From Kibdelosporangium aridum (GTDB lineage Bacteria > Actinomycetota > Actinomycetes > Mycobacteriales > Pseudonocardiaceae), in the NCBI RefSeq assembly GCF_900176515.1, contig NZ_FWXV01000009.1, positions 62,001 through 126,000 on the forward strand: DNA of 64,000 nt, read 5' to 3'. Position numbers and translations under genes: made by a program. The notes below the pieces were generated by a model that did not search any database, was not told where the DNA came from, and worked only from the letters and a program-made list of their open reading frames with translations. Below are positions 50,347 to 58,601 of this stretch, piece after piece (within the stretch, counting starts at the first letter, position 1; every line of letters starts with the position of its first letter).

Positions 50347-51036
50347 CTAGAACCAGGGGCGGACCTCACCCCAGCCCCAGGTGGGCATGGGTTCGGCGAC
50401 GGTGGCCTCGACACCTGGCTGCGAGAACATCAACGCCATCCGCGTACCCCACTCCAGATATCCGACAAAGGCCGACCGGAATTCCGCGTCGGACGGCAGC
50501 CCCACTTCGTCGGCGGTGTCGATCAGCACCCGCACCCATTGCCTGCGCTGTTCTTCGGTGAGCGCACGGCCGAGATGCCGGGAGATCATGTGCGGATGGC
50601 CGCCGTGCTGCTGTGAGTAGATCTTCGGGCCGCCGAATACCTCACCGAGCCATGCGGCGACGTGTTTCGGGTGGTTCGGGTTCATGCCCGCGAAAACCGG
50701 TGCCAGCACAGGGTCTTCCGCGACTTTGCGGTAGAACGCGGTGAAGAGCTTGTCGAACGCCTCGGCACCGCCCGCCCATTCGAACAACGTCGGCGCGAGC
50801 GCAACAGGTTCCTCCAGCCGCTTGTCCGTCGCGAACGGCTGGTATTCGGCCAGTTCCGGAATGTCCTGCGGTGCGACCCACGTGACTCGCAGCGTGTACT
50901 GGTTCTCGTTGCGGGACAAGTCATAGGTGCGGCAGTAGGGCGACGCGGACAACGCCCGCGCGGCTTTCGAACACGCCGTTTCGAAGTCCCCGGCCAGCTC
51001 GGCCGGAACGACGTAGTGCACGTACTCGGTGATCAC
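50347..51036 (-). CDS. Fusion of an ABM monooxygenase domain with a group II truncated haemoglobin
   Basis: 229 residues. Residues ~1-90 are an antibiotic-biosynthesis-monooxygenase-like ferredoxin fold (VITEYVHYVVPAELAGDFE, CRTYDLSRNENQY). The rest is a two-on-two globin (FEWAGGAEAFDKLFTAFYRKV, HPHMISRHLGRALTEEQRRQW with the proximal-His region, WGWGEVRPW end). Oxygen/NO chemistry tied to a small quinone-like substrate is plausible. GTG 51036. Divergent from an HxlR regulator across 53 bp with a shared palindrome, hence probably its target. Confidence 0.87.
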   Translation of the reverse strand: MITEYVHYVVPAELAGDFETACSKAARALSASPYCRTYDLSRNENQYTLRVTWVAPQDIPELAEYQPFATDKRLEEPVALAPTLFEWAGGAEAFDKLFTAFYRKVAEDPVLAPVFAGMNPNHPKHVAAWLGEVFGGPKIYSQQHGGHPHMISRHLGRALTEEQRRQWVRVLIDTADEVGLPSDAEFRSAFVGYLEWGTRMALMFSQPGVEATVAEPMPTWGWGEVRPWF

Positions 51037-51069
51037 CGGTGCAGTCGACCACTTTGGCAAAGCCGGTTC

Positions 51070-51082
51070 AAGTACGTACTTT
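51070..51082. promoter_or_regulatory. HxlR operator overlapping the -10 of the regulator gene
   Basis: AAGTACGTACTT (51070-51081) is a perfect 12-bp palindrome. TACTTT (51077-51082) within it ends 7 nt before GTG 51090, the leaderless spacing, so the bound regulator would shut its own promoter. Confidence 0.6.
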
Positions 51083-51089
51083 CTGGTGC

Positions 51090-51431
51090 GTGAGCGCACG
51101 AAGGTACTACTGCCCGGTCGAGTTCGCAGTCGACACCATCGGGGGAAAATGGGCCGTGGTGATCCTCGCGCACCTCAAAGAGGGCGCGCTGCGTTACGGC
51201 GAACTACGCCGGTTGATCCCGGACATCACCGAGAAGATGCTCACCCAACGGTTGCGGGAACTCGAAGCCGCCGGTCTGGTCGAGCGCACGGTCGAGTCAC
51301 AAGCACCACTCGCCGTGTCGTACCGCCTGGCGGACGAGACGCTCAGGCCCGTCCTCGAAGCGCTCTACGCCTGGGGGCAAAGCCGCGCGACCCAGGTCGG
51401 GACCAAGATCGAACCAGCGACACGCCGGTAG
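51090..51431 (+). CDS. HxlR family transcriptional regulator
   Basis: 113 residues with the HxlR signature YYCPVEFAVDTIGGKWAVVIL (conserved Cys, GGKW), a winged helix (RYGELRRLIPDITEKMLTQRL) and LEAAGLVER. HxlR proteins often sense quinones or aldehydes through the Cys. It is divergent from the ABM-globin fusion gene. Confidence 0.9.
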   Translation: MSARRYYCPVEFAVDTIGGKWAVVILAHLKEGALRYGELRRLIPDITEKMLTQRLRELEAAGLVERTVESQAPLAVSYRLADETLRPVLEALYAWGQSRATQVGTKIEPATRR

Positions 51432-51464
51432 ATCTGGGGGTGTGTTTCTCGCCTGAGCACTACA

Positions 51465-51645
51465 TGTAGGGTCTGCGTCGTCGATGCGACAAGGGAACCC
51501 GGTGCGAGTCCGGGACTGCCCCGCAGCGGTGAGCGGGAACGACCGCCGTCATTGAAGCACTGGGCGTGAGTCTGGGAAGCGACGGCCAGTAGGTCCAGGC
51601 ATGGGTGCCCGCGAGTCCGAAGACCTGCCATCGATGCGTGCGCCG
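51465..51645 (+). ncRNA. Cobalamin riboswitch controlling nrdAB
   Basis: Contains AAGGGAACCCGGTGCGAGTC, ACTGCCCCGCAGCGGTGAGCG, the GGGAAG core and the B12 box AGTCCGAAGACCTGCC at 51614-51629, closed by GCGTCGTCGATG / CATCGATGCGTGC-type pairing. It lies before nrdA, so coenzyme B12 is expected to switch off this B12-independent reductase. A 7-bp hairpin GCACGGC/GCCGTGC at 51684-51707 downstream could be the expression platform. Confidence 0.93.
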
Positions 51646-51755
51646 TCCGGCGTGCGCGTGTCCGGAGCCTCGCGGGAAGGCCGGCACGGCGACTTGTTCT
51701 GCCGTGCTTCTCGCTGTGGGGTTTTCTGGGCCGTCGGGCTCGCGAGGAGAGGGCT

Positions 51756-54700
51756 GTGACTGCGACAGCTGTGGGTTTTGAAAGCCGTGTCGCCGACGCG
51801 TGCGCCGGTCTGCCCGACGTGGCAGCCGAACTGGTGATCGCCGAAGTCGAGCGCAACATCTACCAGGGCATCACCGACCGCGAACTGGACGACGCGCTGA
51901 TCATGTCGGCGCGCGCGTTCGTGGAGACCGAGCCGAACTACTCGTTCGTGTGCGCGAGACTGTTGCTGGACAAGCTGAAGCGCGAAGTCCACGCGACCGT
52001 ACCGGAGGACAAGTACTTCCACGAATACATCCGAAAGGGTGTCGAACTCGACCGGATCGACCCGGACCTGGCGACATTCGACCTTGACCGGATCGCCGCG
52101 GCGATCAAGCCGGAACGCGACCTGCAGTTCGGGTTCATCGGCCTGCAGACGCTGTACGACCGCTATCTCCTGCACGAACACGGCGTCCGTTACGAGTTGC
52201 CGCAAGCGTTTTTCATGCGTGTGGCAATGGGTTTGTCGATCCGCGAGGACGACCGGGAAGCCCGTGCGATCCAGTTCTACGAACTGCTGTCCAGCTTCGA
52301 CTTCATGTGCTCGACCCCGACCCTGTTCAACTCGGGGACGACCCGGCCGCAGCTGTCGTCGTGCTTCCTGACCACTGTGGACGATGACCTCAGTAGCATC
52401 TTCCAGGGCTACCGCAACAACGCCCTGCTCGCCAAGTACTCCGGCGGCCTCGGCAACGACTGGACACCGGTGCGCGGCATGGGCGCCCACATCAAGGGCA
52501 CCAACGGCCAGTCCCAGGGTGTTGTGCCGTTCCTGAAGATCGCCAACGACACCACGGTGGCCGTGAATCAGTGTTTCGCTCCCGAAACGTTGGTGTACAC
52601 GGCAGATGGGGCGCGGCCGATTCAGGAAGTCCAGGTTGGCGACCTGGTACTCGGGGTCAGTGGAAGTTACCGCGAAGTGACTGAGGTTTTCGCCTACGAT
52701 CAGGTGGATCCGATGGTCGAGGTGAGTGTCAAGCATTCCGTCGAGGCGCTGAAGGTCACCGCGGGACACCCTTTCTACGCGATCAAGGGCGTGCCGATGG
52801 GCCAGGACAGTGCCCGGACTCTCAAGTGGCTGGCCAATGGCAAGGTCCAACCCGAGTGGGTGGATGCGGGCAACCTGGAGAAGGGTGACTACATAGCCCA
52901 GGTCGTCCCCAAGGAGACCCTGCCGGTTGGAGGATTCACCGAGGACAACGCGCGGCTGTACGGCATCCTGCTGGGCGATGGGCATCTGTCGAAGGACGGC
53001 CAGCAGTGGGGCGTCTCGGGCAACCCTGAGTTGGACACACACCTCGACTTCGTGCGTAGTTATCTCTCAGCACGCGGAATCCATTTCTGGGAGTCTGGCA
53101 GGGACGAGACCTATCTCCAGATTCACTGGGCTTTCGGGCGCGGAGTGCGTCGTGACTCGGTGACGGGACGGATCACGGGAGCGGGTGACCCGACTCTTCC
53201 GTTCACCTATGAGGACCTGTACGACGCGAACAAGAAGAAGCGGATCGCGCGCAGATTCTCGCACCTGCCTCACGCGCAGACGCGGATGTTGCTGAAGGGC
53301 CTGCTGGAGACCGACGGCGGCGTGTCCCGTGGGATCGAGATCTATTTCACGACGACTTCTCGGCCGCTGGCCGCGGGCATTCGTTACCAACTGCTTCGCT
53401 TGGGCGTCCCGTCGGCTGGACAGTACCGCGAACGAAACCAGGATCATGTCGGCACACGTTCCGACGGCTCAGAGATAACCTTCTCCGGAGTTGTGAAGGC
53501 CTTTGACATTCGCGTACCCGCGGTTCCTGGTGTTGCCGAGCTCGTCGGCTGCCGCCCGCTGGTCAAACGGAACTGGATCGAACACGGCGGGATGGTCTAC
53601 TCACGAGTCCGCGACGTGCGGCAAACCGACGTTGTCCCAAGGGTCTTCGACTTGAAGGTCGAAATTGACGAGTCCTACATGACCGCCGCCGGGCTTGCTC
53701 ACAATGGCGGCAAGCGGAAGGGCGCTGCCTGCGCGTACTTGGAAACGTGGCACATCGATGTCGAGGAATTCCTTGACCTGCGCAAGAACACGGGCGACGA
53801 CCGGCGTCGTACGCACGACATGAACACGGCGAACTGGGTGCCGGACGAGTTCATGCGGCGAGTCGAGGCCGACGAGCAGTGGACCTTGTTCTCCCCGGAC
53901 GAAGTTCCCGACTTGCACGACTCCTATGGCCCGGCCTTCGCACGCAAATACCGCGCGTACGAAGAATCAGCCGATCGGGGCGAAATCCGGGTGTTCCGGC
54001 GTGTGCGTGCCGTCGACCTGTGGCGTCGGATGCTGACGATGCTGTTCGAGACGGGGCATCCGTGGATCACGTTCAAGGACCCGTGCAACCTGCGTTCACC
54101 ACAGCAGCACGCCGGTGTCGTGCACTCGTCGAACCTGTGCACCGAGATCACACTGAACACCAGCGCGGACGAGGTCGCTGTGTGCAACCTCGGTTCAGTC
54201 AATCTGGCGAATCACGTTTCGCCCGAAGGTATCGACCACGTGCGGCTGAAGCGGACCGTGCAGACGGCCGTCCGCATGCTGGACAACGTGATCGACATCA
54301 ACTTCTACACGATCCCGCAAGCGCGTCAGTCCAACCTGCGGCACAGGCCGATCGGCCTCGGCATGATGGGGTTCGCTGATTCGCTGTTCACTCTTCGGGT
54401 TCCGCTGGCGTCAGCCGAAGCGGTGGACTTCGCCGACCGCAGCATGGAGGAGATCAGCTACTACGCGATCACCGCATCGGCTGATCTGGCCGAGGAGCGT
54501 GGCAGCTACGAATCCTTTGCCGGATCGTTGTGGAGCAGGGGGATCCTGCCGATCGACTCGGTCGCCCACCTCGGCGAGCACGCCGACATGTCCACGACCT
54601 CCGCGCTGGACTGGGCACCGGTCAGGGAACGCGTGCGCAAAGGCGTGCGCAACTCGAACATCATGGCGATCGCGCCGACCGCGACGATCTCGAACATCTG

Positions 54701-55208
54701 CGGCGTCGGCCAGTCGATCGAACCGCTGTACCGCAACCTGTTCGTGAAGTCCAACATGTCGGGTGACTTCACCGTGGTGAACGCGGCGCTGGTGCGGGAT
54801 TTGAAGGAACGCGGCCTGTGGGACGCGCGGATGGTCGCCGACTTGAAGCTCCACGACGGCGCACTGGCCCCGATCGAGCGAATTCCGAGTGACCTGAAGG
54901 CGTTGTACGCGACGGCGTTCGAGATCTCCAGCGACTGGCTGATCGAAGCGGCGTCACGCAGGCAGAAGTGGATCGACCAGGCGCAGTCGCTGAACCTGTA
55001 CATTTCCGCGCCGAGCGGCCGAAAGCTGGACGCGCTCTACCGCCTTGCCTGGCGCAAAGGCCTGAAGACCACCTATTACCTGCGCTCGCAGAGCGCCACC
55101 CACGTCGAGAAGAGCACCCTGCAGGGAACCGACGGAAAACTCAACGCCGTCGCGGTGGAACCTGCCGCCTGCTCGATCACCGACCCCGATTGCGAGGCCT
55201 GCCAGTGA
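51756..55208 (+). CDS. nrdA: Ribonucleotide reductase class I large subunit with embedded intein
   Basis: 1150 codons; 772 residues after removal of a 378-residue intein (273-650). Extein landmarks: CSTPTLFNSG, SSCFLTTVDDD (active-site Cys), NLCTEITLN and NLGSVNL (radical-site Cys and Glu region), APTATISNI. The N-terminal ATP-cone-like start VAAELVIAEVERN and the C-terminal CEACQ redox pair are present. It reduces nucleoside diphosphates. Start GTG follows GAGGAGAGG. The TGA overlaps the nrdB GTG, giving coupled translation. Preceded by a cobalamin riboswitch. Confidence 0.93.
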   Translation: MTATAVGFESRVADACAGLPDVAAELVIAEVERNIYQGITDRELDDALIMSARAFVETEPNYSFVCARLLLDKLKREVHATVPEDKYFHEYIRKGVELDRIDPDLATFDLDRIAAAIKPERDLQFGFIGLQTLYDRYLLHEHGVRYELPQAFFMRVAMGLSIREDDREARAIQFYELLSSFDFMCSTPTLFNSGTTRPQLSSCFLTTVDDDLSSIFQGYRNNALLAKYSGGLGNDWTPVRGMGAHIKGTNGQSQGVVPFLKIANDTTVAVNQCFAPETLVYTADGARPIQEVQVGDLVLGVSGSYREVTEVFAYDQVDPMVEVSVKHSVEALKVTAGHPFYAIKGVPMGQDSARTLKWLANGKVQPEWVDAGNLEKGDYIAQVVPKETLPVGGFTEDNARLYGILLGDGHLSKDGQQWGVSGNPELDTHLDFVRSYLSARGIHFWESGRDETYLQIHWAFGRGVRRDSVTGRITGAGDPTLPFTYEDLYDANKKKRIARRFSHLPHAQTRMLLKGLLETDGGVSRGIEIYFTTTSRPLAAGIRYQLLRLGVPSAGQYRERNQDHVGTRSDGSEITFSGVVKAFDIRVPAVPGVAELVGCRPLVKRNWIEHGGMVYSRVRDVRQTDVVPRVFDLKVEIDESYMTAAGLAHNGGKRKGAACAYLETWHIDVEEFLDLRKNTGDDRRRTHDMNTANWVPDEFMRRVEADEQWTLFSPDEVPDLHDSYGPAFARKYRAYEESADRGEIRVFRRVRAVDLWRRMLTMLFETGHPWITFKDPCNLRSPQQHAGVVHSSNLCTEITLNTSADEVAVCNLGSVNLANHVSPEGIDHVRLKRTVQTAVRMLDNVIDINFYTIPQARQSNLRHRPIGLGMMGFADSLFTLRVPLASAEAVDFADRSMEEISYYAITASADLAEERGSYESFAGSLWSRGILPIDSVAHLGEHADMSTTSALDWAPVRERVRKGVRNSNIMAIAPTATISNICGVGQSIEPLYRNLFVKSNMSGDFTVVNAALVRDLKERGLWDARMVADLKLHDGALAPIERIPSDLKALYATAFEISSDWLIEAASRRQKWIDQAQSLNLYISAPSGRKLDALYRLAWRKGLKTTYYLRSQSATHVEKSTLQGTDGKLNAVAVEPAACSITDPDCEACQ
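52572..53705 (+). mobile_element. Intein in NrdA with LAGLIDADG homing endonuclease; +1 residue is Gly
   Basis: Insertion lies inside the conserved AVNQ|GGKRKGA string, after Gln272. It starts CFAPETLVYTADG (Cys1), block B has VTAGHPFY (TxxH), the endonuclease motifs are LYGILLGDGHLS and LLKGLLETDGGVS, and the end is RVFDLKVEIDESYMTAAGLAHN-type (His-Asn). The next residue is Gly, not Cys/Ser/Thr, so classical transesterification cannot occur. The intein is otherwise intact and full-length. Confidence 0.9.
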
Positions 55209-56260
55209 CTGTCACGAATGAGCCCTTGATCGAGCGAGGCGCGTCCCGCGTCGACGTCGAAGACAAGGCGATGATCAACGCGCGCGCCGACGTGAACCAG
55301 TTGCTGCCGCTGAAATACCAGTGGGCGTGGGACAAATACCTGGCTGGGTGCGCCAACCACTGGATGCCCACCGAAGTGTCGATGCAGGCGGACATCGCCT
55401 TGTGGCGTTCGGCCGATGGGCTGACGGCCGGCGAACGTCACACGATCAAGCGAAACCTGGGTTTCTTCGCGACCTCGGAATCGTTGGTGGCCAACAACAT
55501 CGTCCTCGCGGTGTACCGGCACCTGACCAACCCGGAATGCCGCCAGTACCTGCTGCGTCAGGCCTTCGAAGAAGCCGTGCACACTCACACCTTCGAGTAC
55601 ATCTGCGAATCGCTCGGCCTGGACGAGGGCGAGCTGTTCAACATGTACCGAGAAGTGCCGTCGATCACCGACAAAGCCGCGTGGGCACTGGACTACACCC
55701 GCAATCTCGAAGACCCCGGCTTCACGACCGGAACCCCGGAGAACGACAAGGCGTTCCTGCGCGACCTGGTGGCCTTCTACGTGGTCTTCGAAGGAATGTG
55801 GTTCTACACGGGCTTCGCCCAGATCCTCTCGCTCGGCCGACGCAACAAGATGGTCGGAATCGCCGAGCAGTACCAGTACATCCTGCGTGACGAGTCGATC
55901 CACCTGAACTTCGGCATCGACGCGATCAACCAGATCAAAATCGAGAACCCGCACCTGTGGACCGACGAGTTCCAGGCCGAAATCCGCACCATGCTCGGCG
56001 AGGCGTGTGAGCTGGAAGTGGCCTACGGCCGCGACACCATGCCCAACGGCCTGCTCGGCCTGAACGCGGACCTGTGCGAGCAGTACATGCACTTCATCAC
56101 CAACCGCCGGTGCGCGCAGCTGGGCCTCAAGCCGGTCTTCGGGCAGGCCGAGAACCCGTTCCCGTGGATGTCGGAAGCGATGGACCTGAAGAAGGAGAAG
56201 AACTTCTTCGAGACCCGGGTCACCGAGTACGCCAGCGGTGCCAGCCTCGACTGGAACTGA
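55205..56260 (+). CDS. nrdB: Ribonucleotide reductase class I small subunit, class Ic-like
   Basis: 351 residues. Metal ligands: Glu92 (FFATSES), Glu123 and His126 (EEAVHTHTF), and the later EGMWFYTGF and DESIHLNFG ligands. The position four residues after His126, where class Ia enzymes carry the radical Tyr, is Phe130, and the first ligand is Glu rather than Asp, the Chlamydia-type class Ic (Mn/Fe) pattern. It makes the radical-initiating cofactor for NrdA. GTG overlaps the nrdA stop. Confidence 0.93.
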   Translation: MTVTNEPLIERGASRVDVEDKAMINARADVNQLLPLKYQWAWDKYLAGCANHWMPTEVSMQADIALWRSADGLTAGERHTIKRNLGFFATSESLVANNIVLAVYRHLTNPECRQYLLRQAFEEAVHTHTFEYICESLGLDEGELFNMYREVPSITDKAAWALDYTRNLEDPGFTTGTPENDKAFLRDLVAFYVVFEGMWFYTGFAQILSLGRRNKMVGIAEQYQYILRDESIHLNFGIDAINQIKIENPHLWTDEFQAEIRTMLGEACELEVAYGRDTMPNGLLGLNADLCEQYMHFITNRRCAQLGLKPVFGQAENPFPWMSEAMDLKKEKNFFETRVTEYASGASLDWN

Positions 56261-56265
56261 CCCGG

Positions 56266-56303
56266 GAACAGGGCTCCGCTGTGCACCCAGGGGAGCCCTG
56301 TTC
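56266..56303 (+). terminator. Terminator of nrdAB
   Basis: 12-bp stem GAACAGGGCTCC / GGAGCCCTGTTC with a 14-nt loop, 5 bp after the nrdB stop. No T-run. Confidence 0.65.
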
Positions 56304-56724
56304 AAGCCGGCTGGTGATCTGGTGGGGCGCGCAGCAGGATCAGCTCGGCACCCGACTTGACCACGCTGCCAGTGCGAATACCACGATGCCGCAGCGCAAC
56401 GGTGTCATGCTTGGCCAACCAGGCGAATCGCCGACGAGGCCTTCGCGGAAGTGGAGTCTCGCACCACCACAAAGCAAGTCTGCCTTGATGATCGCCGTCG
56501 AGCCGGCCACACCCCGTTGAGACACCGCCAAATCCCGCCATCAGGGGAGCCCTTGATTTAAGTCAACCAGAAGCGGCCGACAGTTCTTGGCTTGCGTGAC
56601 ACGTTCGGGTAGTCCAGTTGGCTCACCCGGCGTTGGTACCGGTTTGGCTTCATAGCACCGTTTCCGGTCCGTTCGGCTGCCCAAAAGGGCATACTCCTCG
56701 CGCAGCAGCGCACACGTCACCCCG
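56304..56724. other. Non-coding region between nrdB and the VWA gene
   Basis: No supported gene; minus-strand frames of about 60-80 codons lack family motifs and look like decayed coding sequence. The 12-bp string CAGGGGAGCCCT occurs at 56288-56299 and again at 56542-56553, flanking ~242 bp. A near-palindrome TTGATTTAAGTCAA is at 56553-56566. Confidence 0.5.
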
Positions 56725-56764
56725 GTGAGTGGTTATCGGGGTGCAAACCCTGATAACCACTCAC
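56725..56764 (+). promoter_or_regulatory. 18-bp hairpin with GCAA tetraloop before the VWA gene
   Basis: GTGAGTGGTTATCGGGGT (56725-56742) pairs with 56747-56764; in RNA the one mismatch is a G-U pair and the loop is GCAA. It ends 22 bp before the ATG and just before GAGGAG/GAGGGAGG. It could be an operator or a 5' mRNA stem-loop. Confidence 0.65.
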
Positions 56765-56786
56765 GAGGAGTGTCGAGGGAGGTGCA

Positions 56787-58565
56787 ATGCCCACGAGAAC
56801 GCTGGCGCTCGCCGTGGTGTCGGCCGCGCTGTTCGCCGGCCTGACGACTCCGGCATCGCCCGCGCAGGTGGATCCGCCGTCCGTGGACTTCACGATCGGA
56901 CCTGGCGGCCATGCCACCGTGACCAAGAAAGTGACCACACCGGTGGTCCCGCCGAATCCCGACATCGTTTTGCTCGGCGACACCACCGGCAGCATGATCG
57001 ACGTTCTGGAGAACGTCAGGGCAAACGCGAACTCGATCACCAGCCAGGTCCTGCGGGCCCAGCCGTCGGCCAGGTTCGCGGTCGCCGAGTACAAGCACAA
57101 CGTCGACGGCGCGCAGGTCTTCACCGTGAACCAGGCTCTGACCAACAACCAGGAGCAGGTTCGGGCGGCGACCCAGCGGTGGATCGACAACGCCGGCGGC
57201 GGCGGGCTCCCGACGAGCGACTTCGTCAACGCGCATTACCGGATCGGAACCGACGCCATCGCGTTCCGGCCGGACAGCAGCCGGATCATCGCGTGGTTCG
57301 GTGACGCACGCTCGGAGAACCCGAGTCTCGGGCGTTCTCTGCAGCAAGCGATAACCGCGTTGCAGGGCAAGCAGGTCAGGGTCATCGCCGTTCCCATCTC
57401 GGGTACGGACGGTGGCGGCCTGGACGGTCGTGGCCAGGCCAGCACCATCACGGCACAGACCGGTGGCGTGTTGATGCCGGACAGTTCCGCGGCCGAGGTG
57501 GCCAACGCCATTCTGGATGGCATCAAGAACCTGGACGTCACGGTGACCCATCGGGTGTCCGACTGCGCCTCGCAGTTGACCACCTCGATCACCCCGGCGA
57601 GCAGGCAGGTCCAGAGTGGACAGACTGTCGAGTTCAACGAGGTCATCGGGGTCAAGGAAGGGACGCCGCCGGGTGTCTACCGGTGCAAGGTCGACTTCCT
57701 GATCAACGGCACGCCTGAGGGACTGACGCAGAACATCACGGTTCGTGTGCCAGGAGTGGAGGTCGAAGGCAACTATCTCAACGAGGGCAGCTCCGCGTCG
57801 GTCAGTGTGAGGTTGGACCAGCCCCCCACCACGCCGGTCACAGTGCACTACGAGACCGTCGATGGGACAGCGACTGCGGGTTCGGACTATGTCGCCGCAG
57901 AAGGTGATCTCGTATTCCAGCCCAGGGAGACCATCAAACAGATAGCCTTCCAGTCCGTCGAGGACTACAGCTACGAGTACGACGAGACGTTCGCGGTGCG
58001 GTTCACTCAAGGCGGCCGAGTTGTCGGCACTGCCACGCTCGTCATCAGGGATGACGACGGTGATGTCACGGTGCACTCGTGTACCGCCAACGCCGTGAAG
58101 CTGCTCAACAAGAAGGTCGCGACGGCCAACCCGGCCAAGTCGACGTGCAAGAACGACAGCAAGTCGGTGGCCTCGGCGAATCTGGAAGCCGGCCTTGTTT
58201 CCGTCGAAGTCGACGGTTTGTCGGCCAAGACGGGCAAGGACAACGCCAAGGCGTCGGCAGGTTCGGTCAAGATCACCGCACTCGACCAGGTCGTCGAGAT
58301 CGGCCTGATCGAGTCGAATGTCAGTGCCACCTGTGGCAAGGGCAAGACGAGCGGTAGCTCGACGGTCGGTTCGGTGAAGATCAACGGCGAAGCCGTGAAG
58401 GTAGGCTCCGGCCCGGTCACCATCCCGTTGGCGGTCGGTTCGCTGAAGCTGAACAGAACGGTCAAGACGGCGACGTCGGTGACTCAGCGCGCTGTCTCGC
58501 TCGACACCGCGCTTGCCGACCTGGTGATCGCCGAGTCGCAGGTCGAGTGCCCGAAGAGGAAGTGA
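56787..58565 (+). CDS. Secreted VWA and Calx-beta domain protein
   Basis: 592 residues: signal peptide (cleavage near TTPASPAQ), a von Willebrand A domain with MIDAS start DTTGSM (about 60-250), a linker beta domain with two Cys, a Calx-beta domain (about 330-430: EGSSASVSVRLDQPP, VDGTATAGSDYV, FAVRF) and a C-terminal repeat-like beta region with three or four Cys residues. It probably binds metal-dependent ligands outside the cell. The ATG follows GAGGGAGG. No anchor is seen, so it is secreted or wall-associated. Confidence 0.8.
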   Translation: MPTRTLALAVVSAALFAGLTTPASPAQVDPPSVDFTIGPGGHATVTKKVTTPVVPPNPDIVLLGDTTGSMIDVLENVRANANSITSQVLRAQPSARFAVAEYKHNVDGAQVFTVNQALTNNQEQVRAATQRWIDNAGGGGLPTSDFVNAHYRIGTDAIAFRPDSSRIIAWFGDARSENPSLGRSLQQAITALQGKQVRVIAVPISGTDGGGLDGRGQASTITAQTGGVLMPDSSAAEVANAILDGIKNLDVTVTHRVSDCASQLTTSITPASRQVQSGQTVEFNEVIGVKEGTPPGVYRCKVDFLINGTPEGLTQNITVRVPGVEVEGNYLNEGSSASVSVRLDQPPTTPVTVHYETVDGTATAGSDYVAAEGDLVFQPRETIKQIAFQSVEDYSYEYDETFAVRFTQGGRVVGTATLVIRDDDGDVTVHSCTANAVKLLNKKVATANPAKSTCKNDSKSVASANLEAGLVSVEVDGLSAKTGKDNAKASAGSVKITALDQVVEIGLIESNVSATCGKGKTSGSSTVGSVKINGEAVKVGSGPVTIPLAVGSLKLNRTVKTATSVTQRAVSLDTALADLVIAESQVECPKRK

Positions 58566-58577
58566 ACCCCGCCAGGT

Positions 58578-58597
58578 GGGCGGGCTTCGGCCCGCCC
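58578..58597 (+). terminator. Terminator of the VWA gene
   Basis: 8-bp GC stem GGGCGGGC-TTCG-GCCCGCCC, then GCTTTC. It lies between the convergent VWA and marR genes and may serve both. Confidence 0.75.
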
Positions 58598-58601
58598 GCT
58601 T

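Noticed and set aside
56302..56541. Two overlapping minus-strand frames of 63-79 codons
   Set aside because: No family motifs or ribosome sites; treated as decayed sequence.
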